64,000 bases of DNA, from positions 7,478,501 through 7,542,500 of the forward strand of contig NZ_CP048222.1 in NCBI RefSeq assembly GCF_010119975.1, read 5' to 3'. Below, piece by piece: positions 36,133 to 46,633 of this stretch (position 1 is the first letter of the stretch; each line of letters starts with the position of its first letter). Both the position numbers and the translations under genes were made by a program. The DNA comes from Rhodocytophaga rosea. GTDB lineage: Bacteria > Bacteroidota > Bacteroidia > Cytophagales > 172606-1. Under the pieces are notes generated by a model, which made no database searches, had not been told where the DNA came from, and worked only from the letters and a program-made list of their open reading frames with translations.

Positions 36133-39100
36133 ATGTCATTTTCAACACTACCTGCTAAATCTTCTCTGTTTATTCTCTTTTTATTGATCACAATTACAGG
36201 ATTAATTAGTTGCCTGAATTCCAAAAAACCTGTTGCACAAACGAGTGCTAATGCTTCATCTACTTCCCTTCGGGTACTGGTATTTTCCAAAACCAAAGGC
36301 TGGAAGCATACATCGATTCCATATGGAATTACTGCCATACAAAAGATGGGGAAAGAAAATAATTTTCAGGTGGATACCACGACCAATGCCGCTTATTTTA
36401 CAGAAGATAGTTTACGGCATTATCAGGCAGTTATTTTCAACTGTACCACCGGCAATGTATTAAATGCCCAACAACAGGCAGCTTTTGAAGGGTACATTCA
36501 AGCAGGAGGCGGATACGCTGGAATTCATTCGGCGGCTGATACCGAATATGAATGGCCCTGGTATAATAAGTTAATGGGAGCACATTTTGCCAATCATCCC
36601 TCCAACCCTGGAGAGCGCAAAGCAGCTGTTGATGTAACCAATAAAAACCATCCGTCTACCGCACATTTACCCGACCGCTGGGAGCGTACCGATGAATGGT
36701 ATAGCTACCGTTCTTTCTATTCCGGGTTAAATGTGCTGGCGTATCTGGATGAAAATACCTACGACAATGGCACCAATGGAGCCAATCACCCTATTGCCTG
36801 GTATCATGACTTTGATGGAGGCAGGGCTTTTTATACCGGATTGGGGCATACACCGGAAAGTTACAGTGAGCCCTTATTTTATCAGCATTTGTGGGGAGGA
36901 ATAAAATATGCCATGGGCAATGGCAAACCATTGGATTATAGTAAAGCCTATGCTGTAGTGGTTCCTGAAGAAAACCGCTTTGTAAAAACGGTTTTAATCA
37001 ATGACTTGAATACCCCTATGGAACTGGCTGTTGCTGGTGATGGACGGGTATTCTTTACAGAACTGTCAACCGGGAATCTTTTTCTCTATAACACGAATAC
37101 GAAAAAACAATCGCTTGTACATCAGTTTGCCTTATCTAAATTTCGGGGAACAGGCTTAATTGGGGTAACCCTTGATCCGGACTTTGCCACCAATCAGTAC
37201 ATATACCTGTATTATTCACCACCTGTAGAAAAAGAACCTATTATTTTCCATTTGTCCAGATTTACTGTAAAGAGCGATAATACACTGGATGTAAACTCCG
37301 AGAAGATATTGTTAAAAGTGCCGGTGCAGGAAAATAGTGGGGCACATCATGGCGGTTCCCTGGCCTTTGACAAAGATGGGAATCTTATACTGTCTACCGG
37401 CGATAGTTCCAGTCCGTTTCCTTCCAATGGATATGCCCCTCTGGACGAACGTCCAGGACAAGAATATTTCAGCCTGGATGCCCAGCGGTCTTCGGCAAAT
37501 TCCAATGATTTTAAAGGAAAAATCTTACGCATTCATCCAGAACCTGATGGCAGTTATACTATTCCGGCAGGCAACCTGTTCCCGAAAGGAATGGAAAAAA
37601 CTTTACCAGAAATTTATGCCATGGGCTGCCGGAATCCTTACCGGATTGCTGTAAATCCGAAAACTTCTACCGTATACTGGGGCGAAATTGGCCCGGATGC
37701 TGGTAAAGATAGTATTCAGGGCCCCAGAGGCTATGATGAGTTTAATCAGGCAAAAAAGGCTGGAAATTTCGGATGGCCTTACTTTGTAGGCGATAATCAG
37801 GCCTATGTAAAATGGGATTTTACAAGCAATACCGCTGGACCAAAGTTCGATCCGGCAGCGCCAGTCAATAAATCTCCTAATAATACCGGACTTGAAAAAT
37901 TGCCTCCGGCTCAGAAACCAATGATCTGGTATCCCTATGCGGCTTCTAAAGAGTTTCCGGAACTAGGGCAGGGGGACGTAGTGCGATGGCTGGTTCATTT
38001 TATACCTATAATAAGGCCACTGCCTCTCCCAATGCATTTCCCGAGTATTACGATGGCACCTTGTTTATTTTTGAATGGATGCGTAACTGGGTAATGGCCG
38101 TAAGGTTTGATGAGAATGAAAACTATGTACGCAGTGAACCCTTTATGACTGCCAATGGCGATTTCCGCCGGCCAATAGATCTGGCTTTCAGCAAAGATGG
38201 GGTGATGTATATGTTGGAATATGGTTCGGTATATGGTGCCGATAACGAGGATGCACGACTGGTAAAAATTGAATACAATACCGGAAACCGGGCACCTATT
38301 GCGAAGGCTACTATTACGGATTCTGTAGCAGCGGCACAACTAAGCAAGAGAGTTTTTATAACTTCTGAGAACAGAAATCTGCCTGAGATTAGGGACATCG
38401 CAGGACAAGCACCATTGCGGATACTTTTCAACAGCCGGGGCACCAGAGACTTAGATGATGACGATGAACTGATGTATGAGTGGTTGTTTGATGGCAAAAC
38501 GGTAGGGGCAACTAAACCGAATGCTTCATATACCTATACACATGAAGGAGAATACCAGGCTATTCTGAAAGTAACGGATAAAGCTGGTCTGGTGGGTACA
38601 GATACCCTTGTGGTGAAAGTTGGGAATGCGATGCCGGAAGTAAGCATTCAGTCTACCGGAAACAAATCTTTTTACTGGGAAAATAAGCCTTTTGAATATA
38701 CGGTGAAGGTAGCCGATAAAGAAGATGGAAAAGTTGATCCTAAAAATGTAAAAGTATATTTTGACTACAATCCGCAGCCCAGTGCCCTGTCGAATGAAGC
38801 ACAGCTTAAAAAACAAATCGTTACTACGGTTGAAACTAATACCGAAGGAAAACAATTGATCGCCCGCAGCGATTGCAAAGCCTGCCATACCATAGATAAA
38901 GTTTCTGTAGGGCCTGCATATGTTGCCGTGGCACAGCGGTACAAAAACCAGCCAGGCTCGGTTGATAAACTGGCTAAGAAAATTATTGCCGGAGGAGCAG
39001 GCAGCTGGGGAACCCAGTATGTAATGAGTGCCCATCCGCAGATTTCCGCCCAGGATGCTTCGGAAATGGTGAAATATATATTCTCTCTTACAGATGAAAA

Positions 39101-39632
39101 AAAGGAAAAAGCGCAGTTGCCAGTACAAGGTTCCATTGCTTTGAAAGAACATACAGAGGATCAGCCAAGAGGCCAATATACATTACTAGCCACCTACACG
39201 GATAAAGGCGGGAAAACAATTGGTCCCCTAACCAATTCAGATATGGTAACCTTGCGAAATGCCAAAGTAAGAACGGTATATGCCGATGCACATGTAGGTT
39301 TTCCCAGGTTTGGCAATTCCCTGAGCCAGGGAGACCATAAATCGTATATTCTTCTGAAAAATATAGACCTAAGTGGCATTAAAAAATTCGTCTATGAGTA
39401 TTCTTCTCTGGATAAAGAAGGGGAAATTGAAGTACGTATCGATTCCTATGCTGGTCCTGTGATCTGCCGGACACCTTATAAGGCAACCGGAGCCTGGAGT
39501 ACAAAACAGCAGATCACTGGAGAAATAACCAAACTTACGGAGGGTAAACATGATGTGTATTTTGTGGTCGTAAAACGGGACAAACCCAATGAGGATATTA
39601 TTAATGTAAGCACCATTCAGTTTGAACAATAA
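36133..39632 (+). pseudogene. ThuA / PQQ-type sugar dehydrogenase / PKD / cytochrome c fusion, broken by a frameshift
   Basis: A lipoprotein signal (LLITITGLISC) leads into a ThuA-like glutamine-amidotransferase-fold domain (about residues 40-270), then a glucose/sorbosone dehydrogenase beta-propeller (SGAHHGGSLAFDKDGNL, YAMGCRNPYRIA), up to about residue 615. There a run of five G at 37971-37975 shifts the frame. One extra G restores ...LGQGGRSAMAGSF, the expected propeller sequence, and the frame continues to 39632 through a PKD domain (RGTRDLDDDDELMYEWLFDG), a cytochrome c haem site (CKACH) and a beta-sandwich carbohydrate-binding-like end. The intact protein would be about 1166 residues, a size common in Bacteroidota. 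The break may be real, phase-variable, or a sequencing error. Confidence 0.85.
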
Positions 39633-39647
39633 GGCATCCATCTAACT

Positions 39648-39687
39648 AAAAATAAACCCAGGCAATATTATGCCTGGGTTTATTTTT
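39648..39687. terminator. Bidirectional terminator
   Basis: AAAAATAAACCCAGGCA (39648-39664) pairs perfectly over 17 bp with TGCCTGGGTTTATTTTT (39671-39687), between the broken dehydrogenase gene (+) and the small acidic protein gene (-, stop at 39718). Confidence 0.9.
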
Positions 39688-39717
39688 ACGCATCATCTTT
39701 TAGGTTGCCCTCTCTTT

Positions 39718-40095
39718 TTATTTGGTATTCCCTTTAGCATAATAATCTTCCTGATCTCCATAGGTTTCTCCGATGGTAAAACCGGCTACTGCTTCGGCAT
39801 CATAGGCAGCTGTTGTAGGAGGTAAAGGAGTTAGGGGCGCACTGAGTGCTTCTGGTTCATCATATATCTCTAGATGAGTTTCGGGTTGTTTTAACGAACT
39901 ACTCTCCGTTGAATCCTGGTTTTCTGCTGAAAATGATGCCTGGCTTTCCACTTCTACGGAAAGGGTTTCGCTAATACGGTTCTGATTAGCTTCGCTGATA
40001 TAAGTTTTTATACGTCGATGGTTATCTTTCATTCTGTCAATAATTAAATAATCTTTTGATGTTTTACGAGAAATTCTGGTGTTGAGTAGAAACAT
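39718..40095 (-). CDS. Small disordered acidic hypothetical protein (125 aa)
   Basis: The N-terminal 40 residues are basic and probably helical; the rest is rich in Ser, Glu, Pro and Thr (ESSSLKQPETHLEIYDEPEALS), with no cysteine or hydrophobic segment, so it is likely disordered. An ATG at 40032 (MKDNHRRIKTYI) is an alternative start. No family is recognised. It sits between the terminator at 39648 and the TPR histidine kinase gene, on the same strand as the latter. It may be a genuine small gene or a degraded one. Confidence 0.45.
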   Translation of the reverse strand: MFLLNTRISRKTSKDYLIIDRMKDNHRRIKTYISEANQNRISETLSVEVESQASFSAENQDSTESSSLKQPETHLEIYDEPEALSAPLTPLPPTTAAYDAEAVAGFTIGETYGDQEDYYAKGNTK

Positions 40096-40297
40096 TTAGG
40101 AACTTAAATTTCTTTGCATTCAAAATTCCTGCCTGCCGCCATTCTTTGGGGCGAAGCTATGGTATGGCTAAAGAAAGCTTTTGTCCTGGTGAAGCTAAAA
40201 AGAGGAGGGAGGCAGATAAAGGTTAGAATGAATGTTGATGTCAAAGCCCAGGCTGTTAATAAATTATACTATGCCGCCAGAGTGATTGGCACGGAAT

Positions 40298-42382
40298 CTA
40301 AGAAGGCAGGTATATATGAAACGCACATCCTTGATTGGGCGCACTTTCTACTTCAATTTTTCCGTTAAGCGCCTCTACCTGTTCTTTTACAATAAATAAG
40401 CCCATTCCCTTTCCTTCCACATGCGTATGCATTCTCTGGTAGAGTTTAAAAAGTTTATTACCATTACTCTTGGTAAGGTCTACGCCAATACCATTATCTT
40501 TTACCGTCAAACAAACAGCATCGTTTACTTTAGAAGTTTTTATGAGAATTTCGGGACTACGTTCAGGGGATTGATATTTGATAGCATTGGAAACAAGATT
40601 ATACAAAATACTGGTCATATAACTTTTAATGGTTAATAATTTATCCACTTGCGAATAATCCGTCTGAATGCTGGCAGCGGAAGTTCTAATCATCTCATGT
40701 AAACTTTCAATTGTAAGCCGGGTAACGTCCTCCAGAGATACTTCCTCTTTATATTGATCAGCCAGGGTTTGCATCAGCAGGATATCGTTCAGGTCACTGA
40801 CCACCATATCCAGATTAACGGCGGCTGTATTCAGGTGCTCCAGTATCGGTAGATTGCTTTTATCCTGAAGGTTATCTTTATTGAAAATAGAAACCAAACC
40901 CATAATTCTGGCAATCGGCGCCCGTAAATTGTGAGAGATTACATACGCAAAATCTTCCAGGTGCTGATTTTTTCTAACTACATTCTCCATGGCGATTTGT
41001 AACTGGTGCGTACGTTCTTCTACCTTTTGTTCCAGGGAATTATTGAATTGTTTGATTTCCTCATTTTTCTCAGAAAGTTCTTTCTGCTGTAGAGTAAGGG
41101 TATAGTTGGCTTTGTACTTCTGGCGGTTACTCCGGTAAAGAATAAAAGCCAGCATCATAATTAAAATCAATATACCGGTAATGGCAAACAATGTATTGTT
41201 TTTTTGTTGGGCTTCTGCCTGAATAATTTCATTGTCTTTCTTTAATAAGGCTATTTCTGCTTGTTTTTTATCCCACTCATACCCGGCCATCACCTTTTCC
41301 AGTTCAGCATTATATTTTCTCTTATCGAGCGAATCTTTCACCGTATACTGTAGTTTCTGGTACTGGTAGGCTTTATCCAGCTGATTGGTTTGCAGATAAT
41401 AACTGGATAAGGTCTGATACAAAACCTGAAGAAAATCATGTTCTCTCACAGAACTTTTCAGGTATATGGCACTATCAAGATATATTTTGGCTAAAGAATA
41501 ATTCCTTTTCTGAAGATGAACATTGGCAATGCTGATATAATTATTGGCTGCGCTGCCCCACATATTAAACTTCTTGCTTAAGTTAAGATCAAGTAGATAA
41601 TAGGGTAAAGCCTTTTCATTGTTACCTTGCGATTGATAAATAACACCCAGATTCCCGGCTGTTATAGCAATCCAGGCGCTATCTTTTGCCTGAATAGCCA
41701 TCTGGTAAGAAAGTTTCTGATAATGTATGGCATCGGAATATTCTTCTTTGGCGCGGTATGCCAGAGCAATAGTATTTATACAGCTGATTAATATACGCTT
41801 ATCTAAAGAATCACTTCCCAGTTGATAGGCCTTTAGCAGATATCGTTTGGAGGCATTGTATTTATGGGTATAGTAACACAAATTGCCTAGTTCATATAGT
41901 GTTTCTGCCTCAGATTTCTGATATCCTTGCTGATAGTAAATTTCCAGGGCTTTCAAATATTGTTGCAACGCTAATTCCTGCCTGCCTATTGAATGATAAA
42001 TACTGCCCATTAATTTTAAACTATGGGCTTCTTCCATGGGCAACTTATCCTTTTGAGCGAGCCGGTATGCTTGCTGGGTAGCCTGCAAAGCTTGCATTCC
42101 CTTATTATTCTGATTATATACAATAGCTTTACAACGGTATGCACTTGCACCAGGCCCTTTAAAAGGGAGCCGCTGACTGATGGATATTATTTTATCCGTT
42201 GCTTGCAAAGCAGCATTAAATTCCGTTTTTTGGAGGGTTTGTTCTATGTGAGAAAAAACAGAAGGATATGTAGCGGGGGTAGCGTTAGCCAGCGCTAAGA
42301 ACAGACTGTCTAAACTATGGGATTGAGCGGAGACAAATAAGGGAAAAAATACGCTTAAAACGAGCAGAAAAAAATGCCGCAT
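40298..42382 (-). CDS. TPR-containing sensor histidine kinase
   Basis: The 694-residue protein has a signal peptide (FFLLVLSVFFPLFVSAQ) and six or more periplasmic TPR units (residues about 60-340, for example AHSLKLMGSIYHSIGRQELA, SETLYELGNLCYYTHKY by pieces). One membrane helix follows near residue 400 (LFAITGILILIMMLAFILY), then a coiled coil. The kinase core has H484 in YVISHNLRAPIAR, the N box NLVSNAIKYQS, VKDNGIGVDL and the G2 box GKGMGLFIVKEQ. It is an orphan kinase: no response regulator is next to it. It lies inside the transposon and is intact. TPR-type sensors of this sort are frequent in Bacteroidota; the signal is unknown. Confidence 0.92.
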   Translation of the reverse strand: MRHFFLLVLSVFFPLFVSAQSHSLDSLFLALANATPATYPSVFSHIEQTLQKTEFNAALQATDKIISISQRLPFKGPGASAYRCKAIVYNQNNKGMQALQATQQAYRLAQKDKLPMEEAHSLKLMGSIYHSIGRQELALQQYLKALEIYYQQGYQKSEAETLYELGNLCYYTHKYNASKRYLLKAYQLGSDSLDKRILISCINTIALAYRAKEEYSDAIHYQKLSYQMAIQAKDSAWIAITAGNLGVIYQSQGNNEKALPYYLLDLNLSKKFNMWGSAANNYISIANVHLQKRNYSLAKIYLDSAIYLKSSVREHDFLQVLYQTLSSYYLQTNQLDKAYQYQKLQYTVKDSLDKRKYNAELEKVMAGYEWDKKQAEIALLKKDNEIIQAEAQQKNNTLFAITGILILIMMLAFILYRSNRQKYKANYTLTLQQKELSEKNEEIKQFNNSLEQKVEERTHQLQIAMENVVRKNQHLEDFAYVISHNLRAPIARIMGLVSIFNKDNLQDKSNLPILEHLNTAAVNLDMVVSDLNDILLMQTLADQYKEEVSLEDVTRLTIESLHEMIRTSAASIQTDYSQVDKLLTIKSYMTSILYNLVSNAIKYQSPERSPEILIKTSKVNDAVCLTVKDNGIGVDLTKSNGNKLFKLYQRMHTHVEGKGMGLFIVKEQVEALNGKIEVESAPNQGCAFHIYLPS

Positions 42383-43268
42383 TCCATATTTAATTTAAAA
42401 ATCAGAAAGAGGGGCAGTTAATATTATACTAAATTAATATTTTAGATATATGTTTTATGCGACTACTCCTAATTTATTTTTTGTCAGAAGATTTACACAA
42501 AGACATAGGCCAGCCAAATTTCACTTAGACAACCATCTGGTGCTAACACAAGCAAGTAGCTAAATTATGGAAATTAACGAAGGAGATAAGATCAGTCTGG
42601 TAGCTTGATTCTCAGATAATTTAAGTATTCTTACCAAAACCATCCCTCGAAAAACAGGCTATCTACCTTGCATGTGGAGGCATTACTAACGACATAATAA
42701 CTACGGCATACTCTGCTATTTGTTCAAAGACTTAAATTTACAAGAAGTTAGTTGATTATAGCCAAATTGCTTTTGAGAGCAGTTGCGTATACTACATCAA
42801 TTTTGATTGAATAAATGTATTTACAATTATTTTTTATGATTTGAACTTTTACGGCTTGTATGTCTCCTTATAAACTTGTCAACAAAGTGCTCATTTTGTC
42901 AATGCATATCTGACACAGCATATCATAGAAGAAGCGAGCCTGACAAAGTAAATTGTAATTGCCTCTATGGGGAAGGAAGGATCAGAAAAAATAAAAGATA
43001 TTGTTTAGATCAACGGGAGACTCTCTGATTTTCCAGACATATTTTAATTATATCTGTCCCTACCTGTAATAAATAACTTTGAAGTGTTGGAGGCACTCTA
43101 GCACATTATTAATCTGATCCTATACGCTCCATGATTATTCTAACTCACCAGTTCTTCTCATATTAAAATATAAAAGAATTAAAGCACCGGGATGCAAAAC
43201 TATCTGCTTAAACCATTAACAGAGCTAAACGGCTGCCCTTACTTAAACAATATCATTAATGGCCAGCT
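42383..43268. other. Non-coding stretch of 886 bp inside the transposon
   Basis: No gene is supported. Around 42568-42740 on the plus strand there are protein-like fragments (MEINEGDKISLVA, then RKTGYLP in another frame) split by stops, perhaps an eroded gene. TTGTCAA occurs twice 20 bp apart (42876-42882, 42896-42902), followed by TGACA, which could be a regulator site now without an evident target. Confidence 0.4.
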
Positions 43269-45077
43269 TCACTTTGTCATAGGAAGCTCTACATGGAAGG
43301 TAGTGCCTACCTTCTCCTGGCTTTCCAGGTAAATACTTCCTTCATTTAAATCAATTACCCGTTTCACTAAATACATCCCTACACCTCTGCCTGCTATCTC
43401 TGGATTAAACCGTTTAAAAATCATAAACACTTTTCCATGATCTTCTTTTCTGATGCCTATCCCATTATCTGAAAAGCTCACCAGGATGTTATCGCCCTTT
43501 ATCCTGGAAGAAATTTTTACATGAAGCTGCCTGTCGGTTGAGCGAAATTTCAAGGCATTTGAAAGCATATTATAGACTAAGCTTTTAGCATGCCTCTTTG
43601 GTATGTGTAAGAGAGGCACAGCTAAATCCACCTCTATAGAAGCTTTAGTCTCTTCTATTTGGTTATAATGGGCTACTTTCACTTCTTTAATCACGTCCGC
43701 TAAATTAACCAGCTCTTTTCCATCACCTGTATGAATCTCAGTGACCGTAGTTAAGTCCTGGAGTGTATTCTTTAAATCAACCACTGATTTCCTCATCAGT
43801 TCCATATATAAAGCGGTATTTTCCTTCTCATCAGTAATCTCTTCCTTTAGGAAGTTCAATAACGTTTCAATATTATTCAGTGGAGAGCGCAGGTCATGAG
43901 AAGCCGTATAAACAAAACTATCCAGATCCACATTGCGATGGGAAAGCTACGTATTTTTTTCTTCCAGTTCTTTGCGTTCGGTAATATCCATGGCTGTGCC
44001 TGTAAATTTGCCATGAACCATTTTCGCCCTTGACCAAATATACTTTAGCTTTCCATTGGGTAGGCAAAGCTTATATTCCACCGTATGAGATTCCCCACTA
44101 CTCAATACCTTATGTACATTCTCAAAGAATTTTTCTCTGTCTGCTGAATGAATCATATTATCTACAAGGGCAGGGGTTATTTTTACAGAAGGGTCAATCT
44201 CAAATATTTGATACATCTGAGCCGTCCAGTAGATATCTCCTTTTTCATCCATTTGGAAGGTGCCTATCTGGGCTATTTGCTGACTTTCCAGCAGGAGTTC
44301 TTCACTTTGTTTAAACTTCTCTTCTTGAAGTTTTCGCTCCGTAATATCCATCACTGTTCCTGTACGCCTGCCATTGATTATTTTTCCTCTGGTCCACAAA
44401 TGCTTCAAACGACCGTCAGCAGTGATTACTCTGTATTCTATGGAGTAGGTCTCCTGGGTATTTCTTATTTTACTCACCATCGCTACGAATTTCTCTTTAT
44501 CCTCCGGATGGACAAAAGAGGCAATTAACTGAGGAGTAATCTTTAGAGAATTGGGTTCTATGCCATACAGGTTAAACATTTGTGGGGTCCAATACACCTC
44601 ACTCATGTCTTCATTCCACTGGAAAGCTCCCAGTTGGGCTATATCCTGGCTTTCCAACAGCAAGGCTTCACTTCTATGTAAGATGTCTTCTTTTAATTTT
44701 TGCTCAGTAATATTATCAGAAGCAATGATGAGGCCATCTTCATACTTGATTCCCCTTTCCCTGATCCAGTGAGTCAAACCATCCTGATCATGGTAATACT
44801 CTGTTAAATAGGCTTCTCCTGTATGGGTGGTATGTATCCACCGCTTAAAATTTTCACTTCCAATGGCGCTTGGAAACAGCTCAGATACCCTTTTTCCCAC
44901 TTCAATTAGCCCTTTTGCAGAAGGATACAGTTGAAGGGCTCGTTTGTTGAACAGCACCCAGGTAAAATCCAGGATGTTATTGTGCTCATCACGGAGGGCT
45001 TTTAGTACAAAAACAGAACTGAGTGAGGAATCAAAAATTCCTTGGAGCAACTCATTTGAATGAGTAGTATCTGGCAT
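43269..45077 (-). pseudogene. PAS-domain sensor histidine kinase, split by an in-frame TAG
   Basis: The upstream part (45077 to 43947, 376 residues) holds three PAS domains, each closing with the (D)ITERK-type coil of PAC motifs, and ends ERKELEEKNT-stop. Beyond the TAG (43947-43949) the same frame goes on: LSHRNVDLDSFVYTASHDLRSP, the start of a dimerisation and phospho-acceptor domain, then the N box MLSNALKFRS, FSDNGIGIRK, GRGVGMYLVKR and a stop at 43269. One base change (for example CAG or GAG to TAG) therefore separates sensor from kinase. The intact protein would be about 602 residues. A GTG at 43931 could start translation of the kinase part alone. Confidence 0.88.
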
Positions 45078-45356
45078 GAATGTTTGTTAGTAACATATAA
45101 ACATAAGGTCTACAAGTATTTAGAGAAAATAATTCCGGATTTACTTATAAGATTTACATTCTCCATATCTTATTGGTTGTAGCACTTAGCAACTAGAAAG
45201 CGAAGGGTATTTTATACTGACACTCATGGAGAGGTAAAGTAGTATAAATGGCAACCTGTCCTGGTATATACGGTTTTGTAAATTGGAATATGCATAAGAA
45301 GTAAAAATAGCATTTAAATTATCTATAAGTAATTAAACACAATTAAGTATAATATT

Positions 45357-46521
45357 TAGGGTTTCCGCACTAAATATTAAGTTTTAAGAATAGCTAACAG
45401 GAAATTAGTGTCTCTGTTAGCTTTTTTTCTTTTCCGTTTGACACTCACGCAAGAAGGCTCTTTTTTGAGCAGATGCAAAGACCACTTTCTAATCAGATGC
45501 AGATTGATGGGTCCTTTATCTTTCCTGACTTTAGCCTCATCTTCCCTAAAGGTAACATCTAGTTGCCAATGCAAGCCATTCTCTATCGCCCAATGGCCTC
45601 TTATGTAGCGGCTGTACAAGGCAGGGTCTGTATCTGTTAAACTGCTTATATAGAACAGGGTTTGTTCTTGCTTTTTGCCTGCTATAATGCGTTTTCTTTC
45701 TACCATGACTAAAGTATGTAAGTCCTGCCATTTTTCCTTTTCCTCTACCAAATCAATGCATTGAGCAATATATACCCTACGTTCTTCTCCTCTGCCATGG
45801 GCTTTATCTAGTTGCTGATTAAAAGCGAGAGCAGACTTATTGATTTGCATAAAATGGGCTACCTGCTCATAGAGTACACCTTGATTAGCCTTTAGGGCAA
45901 TCACATAATGGGCTTGCTTATCCCTGATCTTTTCTACAATTGCCTGCTGACAAGCAATAGCATCTATAGTAATGATACTACCTTTGCAATCAAGGGTATC
46001 TAATAAAGCAGGAATAGTTGTAATCTCATTACTCTTGGCTTCTACGGCTACTTGTCCAAAGCTTAAGCTATGTTCCTCTACCCATACATTGACCATACGA
46101 ACCAAAGCATGCTTTTTGCCTGCAGGTATAGTACCTCTCAATTCTTTGCCATCTATACATACCTGCTTGCCTGCTAAGGAGAAGCCAGCTACACACGCTT
46201 TGAAGCATTGCTCCAAACTATGGCTATCCAGGTGTCTGATCACCCGATTTAAAGTGTCAGCAGAAGGTATACCATTAACAAAACTTAATCCTAGTTCTTG
46301 CTGCAGAAACGCTGTATTATCTTTGCCATAATCTGCTATCTCGTCAAAGTCATCACAATCGGCTATTACCCCACATAAAACTAAGCCTAAAATATCTGCT
46401 AATAGATGTAAGCAGCGGCCTTGCACCCGAAAATCAGCTACTTTGTTTAGTATCTTTTTAAGTTCCATGCACAAAGTTAGCCCCTCTTTCCTTTTTCTCT
46501 ATCTTTGGTGCGGAAACCCTA
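45357..46521 (-). mobile_element. ISAs1-family insertion sequence, copy 2
   Basis: This 1165-bp element appears identical to copy 1 apart from one base in the right inverted repeat (C at 46519). Here both terminal repeats are a perfect match, TAGGGTTTCCGCAC and GTGCGGAAACCCTA. It forms the right boundary of the composite transposon and is followed at once by the target repeat. Confidence 0.9.
45377..46474 (-). CDS. ISAs1-family DDE transposase (copy 2)
   Basis: The 365 residues are identical to the transposase at 32052, with the same DDE residues and the same internal plus-strand hairpin (45392-45422). Identical copies mean that duplication was recent or that gene conversion keeps them alike. 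The frame is intact. Confidence 0.95.
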   Translation of the reverse strand: MCMELKKILNKVADFRVQGRCLHLLADILGLVLCGVIADCDDFDEIADYGKDNTAFLQQELGLSFVNGIPSADTLNRVIRHLDSHSLEQCFKACVAGFSLAGKQVCIDGKELRGTIPAGKKHALVRMVNVWVEEHSLSFGQVAVEAKSNEITTIPALLDTLDCKGSIITIDAIACQQAIVEKIRDKQAHYVIALKANQGVLYEQVAHFMQINKSALAFNQQLDKAHGRGEERRVYIAQCIDLVEEKEKWQDLHTLVMVERKRIIAGKKQEQTLFYISSLTDTDPALYSRYIRGHWAIENGLHWQLDVTFREDEAKVRKDKGPINLHLIRKWSLHLLKKEPSCVSVKRKRKKANRDTNFLLAILKT

Positions 46522-46531
46522 TTATTAGATA
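46522..46531. repeat. Right target-site duplication of the composite transposon
   Basis: TTATTAGATA, identical to 32022-32031. It follows immediately after the perfect terminal repeat of IS copy 2. Confidence 0.85.
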
Positions 46532-46633
46532 CTTCAAAAAAATCTATGTAAAGCGTATATTAACGACCCTCATCAGTTGTAAAAAGTTGCAAGAAACTGC
46601 ACATAATTATGCTTGATTAATAGGAAGTTATCT

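Larger units (their letters stand above)
32032..46521. mobile_element. Putative composite transposon, 14,490 bp, bounded by two ISAs1-family elements
   Basis: Two same-orientation IS copies (32032-33196 and 45357-46521) bracket 12,160 bp of cargo. The outermost ends are the perfect inverted repeats TAGGGTTTCCGCAC (32032) and GTGCGGAAACCCTA (46521), and the unit is flanked by a 10-bp direct repeat, TTATTAGATA. The inner flanks of the copies (33197-33206 ATAATAAATG, 45347-45356 GTATAATATT) match neither each other nor the outer repeat. This is what transposition of the whole unit produces. IS-mediated cointegration is the main alternative. Cargo: MFS carrier, tartrate dehydrogenase-like gene, broken ThuA/dehydrogenase gene, small protein, two histidine kinases (one broken). 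Confidence 0.8.

Noticed and set aside
40114-40368. Plus-strand frame of 84 codons
   Set aside because: It starts at TTG, overlaps the 3' end of the intact histidine kinase gene on the other strand, and has no recognisable features.
32032-46521. Two independent IS insertions with their own target repeats
   Set aside because: Neither copy is flanked by matching 8-10 bp repeats on its own two sides, while the outer flanks match exactly.
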